Shown here: positions 1 through 8,824 of the stretch, piece after piece
How positions within the stretch are numbered: the first letter of the stretch is position 1
How the letters are laid out: the number at the start of each line of letters is the position of its first letter
From: Bernardetia sp. MNP-M8
GTDB lineage: Bacteria; Bacteroidota; Bacteroidia; Cytophagales; Bernardetiaceae
DNA: 64,000 bases
NCBI RefSeq assembly: GCF_037126285.1
Contig: NZ_CP147012.1
Location: 5,072,001 to 5,136,000, forward strand
Direction of reading: 5' to 3'
Notes under the pieces: model-generated
The model's database searches: none
Told to the model about the DNA's origin: nothing
The model's input: only the letters and a program-made list of their open reading frames with translations
Translations under genes and position numbers: made by a program

Positions 1-10
1 GTTTAGCTAT

Positions 11-538
11 ATGATAAAGTTTATAAAATTTATTTGGATGCTCTCTATGCTTGCTGTGATGGGTGTTCTTTTATATGAAAATGTAATTCTTCAACCTCCT
101 GTTACTATAAAAATTGATGATGTAGGAGGCGTTTTTAATCTTAGCAAAAATGGTTTTTTCTATCTTTTTTTAGCTGCCATTGTTGTTTTTAATGGAATTC
201 TTCTGATTTTAGGAACTGTTATTCCTACCTTACCTGAAAAGTTTTTGCCAATTCCGAAACGTAATTTTTGGGCAAAAAATCAGACTACACGTCGTATGCT
301 TCTCAATAATTTCAAACTTTGGATAAAAGGAGTAGGAATTTTTATCAATCTTTTCATAATGATTTATTTAGTGGCTATTCAGATTGAAAATGGCGCAACT
401 CCTAAATTTCCTTTCGATGCTTCTATTTTATCCACTATAGTTTTGGTACTTTTAGTAGGTTGGTTACTCTTATTTTTTGCTTGGTTTGGAATGAATAAAA
501 CGGCTGCTGAAAAGGTAAGAGTAGAAAAACAAAATTAA
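11..538 (+). CDS. Membrane protein, four predicted TM segments, function unknown
   Basis: A 175-residue protein with hydrophobic segments at about residues 5-22, 49-70, 105-123 and 139-159. Between segments 2 and 3 lies a basic loop (PIPKRNFWAKNQTTRR) that would face the cytoplasm. The pattern of N-terminal TM, short extracytoplasmic stretch and three more TMs resembles small SdpI/DUF1648-like membrane proteins, but I see no diagnostic motif and do not assign it. The frame is open for the ten bases before the ATG, so the true start could lie outside the window. The next gene is about 110 bp downstream on the same strand. Confidence 0.75.
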   Translation: MIKFIKFIWMLSMLAVMGVLLYENVILQPPVTIKIDDVGGVFNLSKNGFFYLFLAAIVVFNGILLILGTVIPTLPEKFLPIPKRNFWAKNQTTRRMLLNNFKLWIKGVGIFINLFIMIYLVAIQIENGATPKFPFDASILSTIVLVLLVGWLLLFFAWFGMNKTAAEKVRVEKQN

Positions 539-647
539 AAGCGATAAAAGACTAGAATTAGATTTGATTTCGTTTTGGCACAATAATTTGATTATAGATT
601 CCATATAATCAAATTATTTCCTATCAAAATCATTATTAAAATCAACT

Positions 648-1274
648 ATGAAAATTAGAAACACTAAAACAATTAAAGAAAACGCATTAAAAACAACTTC
701 ATTTGCTTTCTTATTATTAATCATTTTTTCAGCATTCAATTTTGCAGGACAAATGCCTGATAAATACAAAAGAAAACGAATTGGCGAAGGTGTAACTCTT
801 CTAATTCCTGATAATTTTGTAGAAATGTCTGATGAAGAAATTGCAACAAAATATTTTACTCCAAAGAGACCTTTAGCTATTTTTAGAAGTCCAGACCGAA
901 AAGCTGAATTAGGCATCAACTCAAGTATTTTTGAGTGGGGAGAAGTAGGCTTGGAAAGTGAAATGAATATGGAACTTTTGAAAGGTTTTTATAAAGGAGC
1001 GATTGCAAATTCGTTTTATGAGAAAATAAAATTCTTAAATGAAGGTGAAATTATCAATATTGGAGACCGAGAAGGTGTTTTGTTTGAGTTTATTGGAGCA
1101 ATTCCAGAAGACCCAAATGCTATTATTAACAAAGGTGGAAAATCTCGTTATCATCAAGTTTTGTACAGTGTTTATAACGGAAAAGTGCTTATCGTTAATT
1201 TTAGCGTTACTGGAACAGATTATACCTACTGGCAAGAACACGCTACAAAAATGGTAACTTCTGTGAAGATTTAA
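648..1274 (+). CDS. Secreted or membrane-anchored protein, function unknown
   Basis: A 208-residue protein with a basic N-terminus and a hydrophobic stretch at about residues 18-33, read as a signal peptide or anchor. The mature part is mixed alpha/beta: it opens with a strand-rich segment (GEGVTLLIPDNFVEMSDEE) and ends with a conserved-looking YWQEHATKMVTSVKI. This order (amphipathic strand, 'fp..f..ms', C-terminal helix) recalls PsbP/DUF1795-like fold proteins that assist extracytoplasmic assembly, but that is only an inference from pattern. No lipobox is visible. It stands alone: an intergenic palindrome begins 8 bp after its stop codon. Confidence 0.7.
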   Translation: MKIRNTKTIKENALKTTSFAFLLLIIFSAFNFAGQMPDKYKRKRIGEGVTLLIPDNFVEMSDEEIATKYFTPKRPLAIFRSPDRKAELGINSSIFEWGEVGLESEMNMELLKGFYKGAIANSFYEKIKFLNEGEIINIGDREGVLFEFIGAIPEDPNAIINKGGKSRYHQVLYSVYNGKVLIVNFSVTGTDYTYWQEHATKMVTSVKI

Positions 1275-1281
1275 CTTCTAG

Positions 1282-1301
1282 CCCACGATTAAAATCGTGG
1301 G
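1282..1301. repeat. Palindromic repeat family A, copy 1
   Basis: CCCACGATTAAAATCGTGGG, an 8-bp stem with an AT loop. It lies 59 bp before the broken transposase. Copies 2 and 3 at 1849 and 1994 have the same stem with the loop in the opposite orientation, so the transposase is flanked by inverted copies, as expected for REP/RAYT or IS200-type ends. Confidence 0.85.
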
Positions 1302-1360
1302 TTTCGTCGAATAAAACCCATACCTTTAGTTATAGGTAAAGATGAACAACTCAAAAAAAA

Positions 1361-1825
1361 ATGGCACATTCTTACACAAGAATCTGGATACATGCAGTAT
1401 TTGGCACAAAAAATAGAGAAGATGTAATTCTACCAAATCTAAAAAATTAAGTTTATAACTTAATTATAAACGAATTGAAAGTGTTAGACTGTCCTTTATT
1501 GGCTATCAATGGAATGCCAAACCATGTGCATATTTTATTTCTCTTGAACAAAAATAAAAATATAGCCGAAGTTATAAAGCAAGTAAAGGGAGGAACGTCC
1601 TATCAAATTAATCAGCAAAATCTAACAGAGGATAAATTTAGTTGGCAAGTAGGTTATGGTGCTTTTTCTGTTAGTGAATCAGGCATAGAAAAAGTAAAAG
1701 AATATATCAAAAACCAAGAACTGCATCATCAGAACATTAATTTTAAAGAGGAGTTTGAGCGTTTTGTAGAACTACATGGACTTATACTAGATGATAAATG
1801 GGTAAAACGTCTAGCAAATAAATAA
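1361..1825 (+). pseudogene. IS200/IS605-like (RAYT-type) Y1 transposase with in-frame stop
   Basis: Reading from ATG 1361 gives MAHSYTRIWIHAVFGTKN and stops at a TAA at 1448-1450. The same frame then continues without interruption to 1825 (restart possible at ATG 1475, 116 aa). The second part carries the HUH motif in PNHVHILFLL and the probable catalytic tyrosine in EKVKEYI, plus the family stretch WQVGYGAFSVSES. Together the two parts give about 154 residues, the usual size of a single-domain Y1 transposase, so one nonsense change appears to have broken the gene and removed the first beta strand from the rest. It is flanked by family A palindromes. Readthrough or a separately started fragment cannot be excluded, but loss of function is more likely. 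Confidence 0.8.
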
Positions 1826-1848
1826 AAGTTTTTTACTGTTATAACAAA

Positions 1849-1868
1849 CCCACGATTTTAATCGTGGG
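1849..1868. repeat. Palindromic repeat family A, copy 2
   Basis: CCCACGATTTTAATCGTGGG, 23 bp after the transposase stop codon, with its loop inverted relative to copy 1. Read as the right-hand end hairpin of the RAYT/IS200-like element. Confidence 0.85.
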
Positions 1869-1993
1869 AAGACAGGTAGAGAAAGATAGAAAACAGCAAA
1901 TTTTGTTTTCCCATTATGGATTTCATTTTTTTGACTGTGCAATATCAGTTGTTAAGTAAGTGTTTAAATAAAAATAGACTATAAAAAACGAAA

Positions 1994-2013
1994 CCCACGA
2001 TTTTAATCGTGGG
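1994..2013. repeat. Palindromic repeat family A, copy 3
   Basis: Identical in sequence to copy 2 and 23 bp upstream of the ftsE ATG. Either a solo REP-like copy or a second right end. It sits where the ftsE promoter or leader would be. Confidence 0.85.
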
Positions 2014-2036
2014 AAAAGTTGCAATCTCTAAAAAAA

Positions 2037-2744
2037 ATGACAAAACCTTTTTCAGTAGCCAGTATGCAAGAAGTGCTTTTAGCACAAGAAAGTCGAACTA
2101 TTTTTCAAAATGTGAATTTGGAAGTAGCTAGTGGCGAATTTGTTTATTTAATAGGAAAAACAGGAAGTGGAAAATCTACTATTTTGAAGGCGTTGTATGC
2201 TGATTTGCCTGTCGAAAATGGAGAAATTGTAGTGGCTGGCTATCGTGTCAATCATTTAGAGTCTTCTGAAATTCCGTTTCTTAGACGAAAAATAGGAATT
2301 GTTTTTCAAGATTTTCAATTATTTACAGACCGTAGTGTTTTTGAAAATCTAGCATTTGTAATGCAGGCAACAGGTTGGACAGATAAAGTAGCCATTCAGC
2401 ACCGAATAGACCAAATTTTGAAACAAGTAGGTATTGACGAACTTATGTACAAAATGCCTCATCAGCTTTCAGGAGGAGAGCAGCAACGTGTCGCCATTGC
2501 TAGGGCATTACTCAACGACCCTTTGATTGTTTTGGCAGACGAACCCACAGGAAATCTTGACCCAACTATTGCAAATGATATTTTGAATGTTTTTGTTGAA
2601 ATCAATAAAACAGGAACAGCCGTTCTGATGGCAACACATCATCACAATTTCTTAAAAAAACACCCTGCACGAGTTTTTTATTGTGAAGAAGGAGAAGTAA
2701 AAGATATTGATAAAAGTTTAGTTATCAAGAAAATGACCGATTAG
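2037..2744 (+). CDS. ftsE: Cell-division ABC transporter ATPase FtsE
   Basis: A 235-residue ABC ATPase: Walker A GKTGSGKST at about 40-48, Q-loop in VFQDFQL, signature LSGGEQQR at about 144-151, Walker B IVLADEPT at about 164-171 and an H-loop His in MATHHH. The short length and FtsE-typical wording (SEIPFLRRKIGIVFQDFQL, PTGNLDP) support FtsE, which works with FtsX to control peptidoglycan hydrolases at the division site. An in-frame TTG at 2019 would add six residues and touch the palindrome at 1994-2013, so I chose the ATG at 2037. No ftsX lies next to it. A LolD/MacB-like ATPase is the main alternative. Confidence 0.85.
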   Translation: MTKPFSVASMQEVLLAQESRTIFQNVNLEVASGEFVYLIGKTGSGKSTILKALYADLPVENGEIVVAGYRVNHLESSEIPFLRRKIGIVFQDFQLFTDRSVFENLAFVMQATGWTDKVAIQHRIDQILKQVGIDELMYKMPHQLSGGEQQRVAIARALLNDPLIVLADEPTGNLDPTIANDILNVFVEINKTGTAVLMATHHHNFLKKHPARVFYCEEGEVKDIDKSLVIKKMTD

Positions 2745-2816
2745 AAGCTTTTTTTCGATAAACTCATTGTTTTCTTTCTCAAAAGTGAGTATTTTCAAAA
2801 AAAACAAAACTTACTT

Positions 2817-5800
2817 ATGAGCAATATTACTCCTCCAACTACTTTAGATAAATTAGAAGATAGCCTAGATACTCGTTTTAATGATGTTTTTATTTCGTAT
2901 GGAAGAGCCGAATCAAAGGCTTTTGCTACTAAATTATGCGAACAGCTTACTGAAAAGGGCTATAAAGTTTGGTTTGACCAAAATAACATTCCTTTAGGTG
3001 TAGATTTTCAACATCAAATCGATGAAGGTATAGAAACGGCTCACAACTTTATTTTTGTGATTGCTCCTCATGCTGTAAAATCTCCTTATTGCCGAAAAGA
3101 AATTGATTTGGCTCTAAAAAGAGGAAAACGAATTATTCCAATTCTTCATATCGAACCTACTACAAAAGAAGTTTGGGACAGGATGCACCCTGCTATTGGA
3201 AAAATAAATTGGGTGTATATGCGTCAAAAATGGGAAGAAAATAAAGACCAAACAGAATATGAAAACATTGATGATTTTGATACAGGCTTTAAAGGTGTGC
3301 TTTCTTTATTAGAGCAGGAAAAAGAATATGTACAAAGGCATACAGAAATTCTTTTTAGAGCCATTGAATGGGAAAAGAATCATCATAATTCGATGCACTT
3401 ATTGGTAGCCAATGAAAGAAAACAAGCTGAAGAATGGCTATTTAATCGTTTTGATTCTACTCAACCTCCTTGTTTTCCTTCTGATTTACATGCTCGTTTT
3501 ATTTCAGAAGCGAAAAAGAATGCAAATAACCTTCAAACGGATGTTTTTATTGCTTCTGCCGAAAAAGAAAAAGAAGGCAACAGCGTGACAAGAGGGCAAG
3601 TTATTTATATGCTTGCTTTGTATGGATATACCTCTTGGACACACGTAAACGACCTAAATTCAGGTGTTGATTTTCATAAAGCTATCAAAAAAGGAGTAGA
3701 AGGAGCTGATAATTTAATTTTTCTGATTACAAAAGAATCTTTGGAGTCAAAATATTGTATAGAAGAATTGGAATACGCTATTTCTTTGAATAAGAGAATT
3801 ATTCCTTTACGTTTAGAAAAAATAGATGAAAGTGAGTTTCCTCTCATTTTGAAAGATATTCAATACATAGATTTGACAGATAATAGGGAGGGTATAACTC
3901 TTTCTAAAAATGAAAAAACTGATTTTGAAAAAGATATAGATGAGCTTTTAGAAATTCTTGACAACGACAAAGAATATATAGAGCGTCATAAAATTTTGCT
4001 TACGCAGGCTTTAAAATGGGAGCGTCAAGATAAAAATGCTTCTATGCTTTTGCGTGGACATAACTTAGAACAAGCTAAAATATGGCTAAAGATTGGTCAA
4101 AAAAGAGAAACACAATTGCCTCTATCTATTCACGAAGATTTTATAAAGGAAAGTCAAGCCAAAAGTAGTTCTGAGCGAACAGATGTGTTTGTTTCATATT
4201 CTAGAACAGATGGAGATATTGCCAGAAAGCTAAATGAGAGTTTACAGATTGCAGGAAAAACAACATGGTTTGACCAAGAAAGCATTGCATCAGGAGCAGA
4301 TTTTCAAAAAGAAATTTATGAAGGAATACAAAATGCTGATAATATAGTCTTTATTCTTTCGCCTGAATCTATTTTATCGCCTTATTGTGCTGACGAGGTA
4401 GAATATGCTCAAAAATTAGGAAAGCGTTTTGTCACTTTATTATATAGAGAAATAAATACGGACGAATTACATGGGGCACTTTCGGCTGTTCAATGGATAG
4501 ATTTTAGAACAAATACTACAAAATTTGATAATCAGTTTACCGAAATTTTGCGCACCCTTGATACAGATAGAGAACACGTACAAGCACATACAAAGTGGCA
4601 AAATGAAGCAATGGAATGGGCTTATTTTGATAAAAACAATGATTTTTTATTGCGTGGAAATGAGCTGCTACTTGCAAATGAATGGATAGAAGGAGCAAAA
4701 GAAAATCAAAAAATTCCTTTAGTTACTCAACTGCAAGAAGAGTTTCTAAAAGAAAGCCTAAATCAAGAGGGAAAAGTTAAACGAGCTATTGAAAGAAACA
4801 AGCAAATTGCTATTGCAGCAGTAGCAATTATATTGGCTGTGGCAATGCTTGCAGGTTCTCAGTGGTACAAATCCTACAAACATCAACAAGAGTTAGCTAT
4901 CAAAAATTTAGTTTTTGAGTCTAAGGATATGTTAGAAACTTCGCCTGATAGAGCCTTACAACTTGCCCATGAAGCCTATAAAGTAAATGAAAAAGTTTCA
5001 TTAGTAGCAGTAAAAAACCTATATCATATAATAGAAGACGCAAATATTTTTCCTACTGATGAGCCTATTTTTACAGAACTAAAAGCAGAGGATTCTATAC
5101 TATCAGTCGTTTGGGCTACAAATAAATCTCGTTTTATTACAGTGGGTCATGATGGGTTAAGTTTGTTTAATGGACAGGGACAGTTTATCAAAACTATTAC
5201 AGATAATAAATCAAATGACTATCAAAGCAAAATTAATAACCTTTCTCTATTAAATGCAGAATTAGAGGGAGATTATACTCATCATCAAAATATTATAGAA
5301 CCTTGTTTTGTAGCCATATCAGATGATGGAAATTATATCATAACTCATTCTGATGATGATAAAATTATTTCTTTTGACAAAAACGGCAATAAAATCAGAA
5401 CTATTCGAAAAGATAACATAACACAACAAGACATTAAGCTAAGTTTTATAGAATTGAATGATAGTCTTTTTAGTGTAGCAATAGAAGGAGGAATAAATAC
5501 AGATTATTACCCAACAGGATTTACACTTTTCGATACATTAGGAAACAAAATCAGTTATTATAATGGAAATGATATTGATTGGGATTCTCAAGACAAACTC
5601 TATAAAAAGATAAAAAATATATGGCAACAAAAAAGAGGAATAAAGTACCTTGAGAAAACTATTATTGATAGAAAGACAAGTTTTATACTTGAAGAGCATG
5701 TTTTGATAAATGACGAAGATGATGCTTGGAGACTCGTAAAAGATAAAAAGAAGGATTCTACTATTATCACTTATGGCTTTCCTAAATACACTCGTTTTTC

Positions 5801-7025
5801 ATACCTTGACTCTAATTATGCAGTAGCTTACAATTATAATACAGCCTATATTTTTGCTTTTCCTAGTAAAATACAATCTACTTTAGAAAAAATACCTCCC
5901 TTGTCTGCTGAAGAAAAAATACATTATCAAGTAGCTAAATTAGATGATTATAGACAAGTACCAGCAGAGGTAGCTGATATGATAGCTAAAGGAATTTTAT
6001 TTTTGACTGTCTTTTTAATGAGTATTTTGGTATTAAACTATATGAATATGCTCTTTTTGGCGCAAAAATATTTCAAAATTATTATTTACTTATTTGTTGG
6101 TTTCTTTATTGGAGTAGGATGGTTTTTCTTTATTATGACGGATAATTATATTATTCCTGTGGCATTTTCTTCTGGAATTTCTTTAATTATTGCAGGAGCA
6201 TTTTTTGGAATACAATATTTAAAAGGAAAACTCTACTTCAATGGCATTCTTTATACAATAGTAACTGTTTTTTTAGCTATATTTTTACTCTTACTATTTC
6301 ATTATACAAATCGTGCTGAAGGCTTTACCAATACGCTTTCTAAGGCTTTTGGAGGAGTAAATATTTTTATATGGTTAGTGGTAGGTATTACGTGGTTTGC
6401 CACTGAAAAAGCAGCTAAAGAATTTTCTCAACGCAACTTCAACTATTTTGCTGATTGGATAGGAATTTTAGTTTCCACAATTTCATTTTTTATTGTTTTT
6501 TCTATAACAAAATTATCCTTTGAAAGTGATTTATCTACTTATTTTGTTTTATTAATTTTTCCGTTTATCTATCTTTTAAGAACTTTAATTCATCAATATG
6601 TATTATATACCTATCAAAAAGCCAAATATAGCCTAACTATTTTGAAAATGTACATTCCTGCTATTATCCTAGGAGGTTTCTTTTTGGTGGGAGTAGTTAT
6701 AGAACTAAATGGAGGAACTGGAGGAGGTTCAAATTATTTCCTTATAATTTCTAGCTTTTTATTACTGTTTTATATCTTTATTTTATATATATTTACTATT
6801 TTTGTTGCATTTAAGCAAAAAGACAAATTAAATTTAATTACTAATTTCTTCTTTTGGTGGACGGTACTATTACTTATTTTTGTAGTGCCTTTCGGTGATT
6901 TAATAGACACACCTCTATTTTATATCTTGTTTTTTATTATTTGGCTTACTCCTCTTGTTTGGCAGTTATACAAATTTTTCAAAAATATAAACATCAAAAA
7001 GAAACAAACAGTCATATTAGAATAA
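2817..7025 (+). CDS. Triple-TIR, propeller-like, multi-TM membrane protein; probable NADase-type immune effector
   Basis: A 1402-residue protein. Three TIR domains lie at about 22-166, 241-383 and 455-585, starting DVFISY, DVFIAS and DVFVSY. Each has the (S)-x-YC-x-x-E helix motif: SPYCRKE (E95), SKYCIEE (E317), SPYCADE (E527). This Glu is at the position of the catalytic Glu of NAD-cleaving TIRs. Each TIR is followed by a helical module with a His-Thr/Lys start, an A..W core and a final AxxWL/I. A TM helix at about 664-682 leads into a repeat-like beta-rich region (about 690-1055, propeller-like) and then roughly ten TM helices to the end. The second TIR looks degenerate at its first strand. 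TIR plus helical linker plus propeller is known from bacterial immune proteins, but the usual P-loop NTPase is missing here. Its neighbours are housekeeping genes and no partner is obvious. Confidence 0.8.
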   Translation: MSNITPPTTLDKLEDSLDTRFNDVFISYGRAESKAFATKLCEQLTEKGYKVWFDQNNIPLGVDFQHQIDEGIETAHNFIFVIAPHAVKSPYCRKEIDLALKRGKRIIPILHIEPTTKEVWDRMHPAIGKINWVYMRQKWEENKDQTEYENIDDFDTGFKGVLSLLEQEKEYVQRHTEILFRAIEWEKNHHNSMHLLVANERKQAEEWLFNRFDSTQPPCFPSDLHARFISEAKKNANNLQTDVFIASAEKEKEGNSVTRGQVIYMLALYGYTSWTHVNDLNSGVDFHKAIKKGVEGADNLIFLITKESLESKYCIEELEYAISLNKRIIPLRLEKIDESEFPLILKDIQYIDLTDNREGITLSKNEKTDFEKDIDELLEILDNDKEYIERHKILLTQALKWERQDKNASMLLRGHNLEQAKIWLKIGQKRETQLPLSIHEDFIKESQAKSSSERTDVFVSYSRTDGDIARKLNESLQIAGKTTWFDQESIASGADFQKEIYEGIQNADNIVFILSPESILSPYCADEVEYAQKLGKRFVTLLYREINTDELHGALSAVQWIDFRTNTTKFDNQFTEILRTLDTDREHVQAHTKWQNEAMEWAYFDKNNDFLLRGNELLLANEWIEGAKENQKIPLVTQLQEEFLKESLNQEGKVKRAIERNKQIAIAAVAIILAVAMLAGSQWYKSYKHQQELAIKNLVFESKDMLETSPDRALQLAHEAYKVNEKVSLVAVKNLYHIIEDANIFPTDEPIFTELKAEDSILSVVWATNKSRFITVGHDGLSLFNGQGQFIKTITDNKSNDYQSKINNLSLLNAELEGDYTHHQNIIEPCFVAISDDGNYIITHSDDDKIISFDKNGNKIRTIRKDNITQQDIKLSFIELNDSLFSVAIEGGINTDYYPTGFTLFDTLGNKISYYNGNDIDWDSQDKLYKKIKNIWQQKRGIKYLEKTIIDRKTSFILEEHVLINDEDDAWRLVKDKKKDSTIITYGFPKYTRFSYLDSNYAVAYNYNTAYIFAFPSKIQSTLEKIPPLSAEEKIHYQVAKLDDYRQVPAEVADMIAKGILFLTVFLMSILVLNYMNMLFLAQKYFKIIIYLFVGFFIGVGWFFFIMTDNYIIPVAFSSGISLIIAGAFFGIQYLKGKLYFNGILYTIVTVFLAIFLLLLFHYTNRAEGFTNTLSKAFGGVNIFIWLVVGITWFATEKAAKEFSQRNFNYFADWIGILVSTISFFIVFSITKLSFESDLSTYFVLLIFPFIYLLRTLIHQYVLYTYQKAKYSLTILKMYIPAIILGGFFLVGVVIELNGGTGGGSNYFLIISSFLLLFYIFILYIFTIFVAFKQKDKLNLITNFFFWWTVLLLIFVVPFGDLIDTPLFYILFFIIWLTPLVWQLYKFFKNINIKKKQTVILE

Positions 7026-7081
7026 AAAGGCTATTTCACAAAGTATGATATTTTATATCATGTTTTATTTTTTTGGTAAAT

Positions 7082-7155
7082 TATCGTTGGGGAAAACACG
7101 GGGAGAACACCAAGAATGACAATACTTAGCTGTTGTAAGTGTCTCTGCCAACGAC
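7082..7155. repeat. Imperfect inverted repeat in the intergenic region before the NuoI gene
   Basis: TCGTTGG near 7083 and CCAACGA near 7149 face each other across about 60 bp that also holds GAACACC and GTGTCTC. It looks like a decayed member of the TTGG/CCAA palindrome group (family C) seen elsewhere in the window. Confidence 0.45.
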
Positions 7156-7215
7156 AAATAAACCTATCCTACTTTTTACAACACCACCAGAATAAATAAT
7201 AAGATAATCTTAAAA

Positions 7216-8334
7216 ATGAGCAAAGAAAGCAAAAACACCTACTGGAAAGACCTAAAAGAAGCCACTCAAACAACAGCAAAAGGTTTGAGTATGACATGGG
7301 AGCATTTTCAAAAATCTATACAAAGTTTAGCTAAAACAGAAAACAACACAAGTGGAAATGCAAATGCTGCCAAAAATCAACCTTTTGATGCTACTTATAG
7401 TTCAAATCTAGGAGTTGTAACAAATTTGTATCCTCACGAGATGATGCCGATTCCTGATAACGGAAGATATAAACTGCATAATGAAATTGAGGATTGTATT
7501 GTCTGTAACAAATGTGTGGAAGTGTGTCCTGTAAATTGCATCGAAATTGATGCTATTCGTGGAACTGAGCAAGTGGGAAGAGCTTCTGATGGTTCGCCTA
7601 TTCGTTTTTATGCTGCCAAGTTTGATATTGATATGGCAAAATGTTGTTTTTGTGGATTGTGTACAGTTGTTTGTCCGACAGAATGCCTAACCATGACCAA
7701 AGAATTTGATTTTAGTGAAACTGATATAACTAAGATGAATTATGAATTTGGAAATCTTACTCAAGAAGAAGCGACTCAAAAACAAAGAGAATGGGACGAT
7801 TTTCAAGCTGAAAAGACAATTAAAAAAGTAGTCAAAACAACTATTTCTAAACCTGCTCAAAAAATAAAAATAACTCCAACAGTTCAGTCAGAAGAAGATA
7901 AAGCAATTAAAAAACCTACTATTAAAATTAAAAAAATTGCTGCCCCATTAAAAACAGAACAACAAAAAGAAGAGAAAAACACAAGCGATAAAGCTAAGAT
8001 AAAACCAATTAAGATAAAATTACCTATAAAAAAGCAATCCACAGAAAACCAAAATCTATCTTCTCAAAATGAAGCAAAAAAAGAAAAAGAGAAGCAAGAA
8101 CCAAAAATTGAGCAAAAAAAAATAATCAAGATAAAAATTCCCAAATCTACAAATTCAAATAAGCCAACAAATGAAACTCAAAAGTCTTTGGAAAGCAAAA
8201 AAAACATCATAAAGATTAAATTACCCAAACAAAAATCTGAAAATCAAGTTACTAAAATAGATACAGAAAAAAAATTACCAAAATTAGAAGACCCTTCTGA
8301 AAACGGTAATAATTCTGATTTGGAAAAAGAATAA
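7216..8334 (+). CDS. nuoI: NuoI-like 2x[4Fe-4S] ferredoxin subunit with long Lys-rich repetitive tail
   Basis: The first about 185 of 372 residues match the NADH:quinone oxidoreductase subunit I type. They have two cluster motifs, CIVCNKCVEVCPVNC (about 95-109) and CCFCGLCTVVCPTEC (about 142-156), with family phrases such as FDIDMAKCCFCGLC. This subunit passes electrons between the peripheral arm clusters and quinone. The rest (about 190-372) is a highly charged Lys/Ser/Thr/Gln tail with about five copies of an IKIK(L/I)P-type motif, for example IKIKLPIKKQ, IIKIKIPK and IIKIKLPK. NuoI is normally about 150-220 residues, so the tail is unusual. No other nuo gene lies beside it, so a stand-alone ferredoxin is also possible. 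Confidence 0.8.
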   Translation: MSKESKNTYWKDLKEATQTTAKGLSMTWEHFQKSIQSLAKTENNTSGNANAAKNQPFDATYSSNLGVVTNLYPHEMMPIPDNGRYKLHNEIEDCIVCNKCVEVCPVNCIEIDAIRGTEQVGRASDGSPIRFYAAKFDIDMAKCCFCGLCTVVCPTECLTMTKEFDFSETDITKMNYEFGNLTQEEATQKQREWDDFQAEKTIKKVVKTTISKPAQKIKITPTVQSEEDKAIKKPTIKIKKIAAPLKTEQQKEEKNTSDKAKIKPIKIKLPIKKQSTENQNLSSQNEAKKEKEKQEPKIEQKKIIKIKIPKSTNSNKPTNETQKSLESKKNIIKIKLPKQKSENQVTKIDTEKKLPKLEDPSENGNNSDLEKE

Positions 8335-8581
8335 GACTTCATTTTTTATGTAAATTTGTCACAATTAAAATTTGCATCAAAGTCTATACATTTATTACTT
8401 ATATTAAATAATTGTGCTTTTTAGTTATTATTTTTTTATAATATAAGTTAACAAATATTTTCTTTCTAAATATATACCAATACAAACTATATTTATATAC
8501 TCTATACATTATATCAAAACAGTTCGCTTTTAGAACAGTAACCTATAAAAGATATTGTACGTTATCAGAACTAAAATAGAT

Positions 8582-8745
8582 GGCTCTTCCGACTTTTTAG
8601 CGAAACATTGTGTGTTCAGTTCCTCAGAACTGAAAAAAACGCTTCCTCAGAAGCGTTTCATTCGTTTTTGAGAACGGTGTAACCCTCAGCGAAGCTAAAA
8701 CGAACGCACACCCTTTTATAATTTCGCTAAATTGTCGGAAGAGCC
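8582..8745. repeat. MITE-like nested inverted-repeat element
   Basis: The terminal arms 8582-8605 and 8722-8745 are 24-bp inverted repeats starting GGCTCTTCCGAC with two mismatches. Inside lie two further palindromes, CAGTTCCTCAGAACTG (8618-8633) and CGCTTCCTCAGAAGCG (8640-8655). The second half holds AGCGAAGCT and ACGAACGCACAC, which pairs loosely with GTGTGTTCAGT near the left arm. There is no reading frame in it. It occupies part of the 490-bp gap between the NuoI gene and the LRR gene; the rest of that gap is plain AT-rich sequence. Confidence 0.75.
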
Positions 8746-8824
8746 AAATAGATTTTATTATATATAATTGGTATGCTTTCTTTCTCTATCTATTTTTTTA
8801 CTATCATTTTATTTCTATTATTTT

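Noticed and set aside
1282-2013. Family A palindromes as simple terminators
   Set aside because: They lack T runs, occur upstream of genes as well as downstream, and share one sequence in inverted orientation around a transposase.
2817-7025. A STAND NTPase in the TIR protein
   Set aside because: No P-loop or Walker B is present between the third TIR and the propeller-like part, so the protein is TIR-TM rather than TIR-NTPase.
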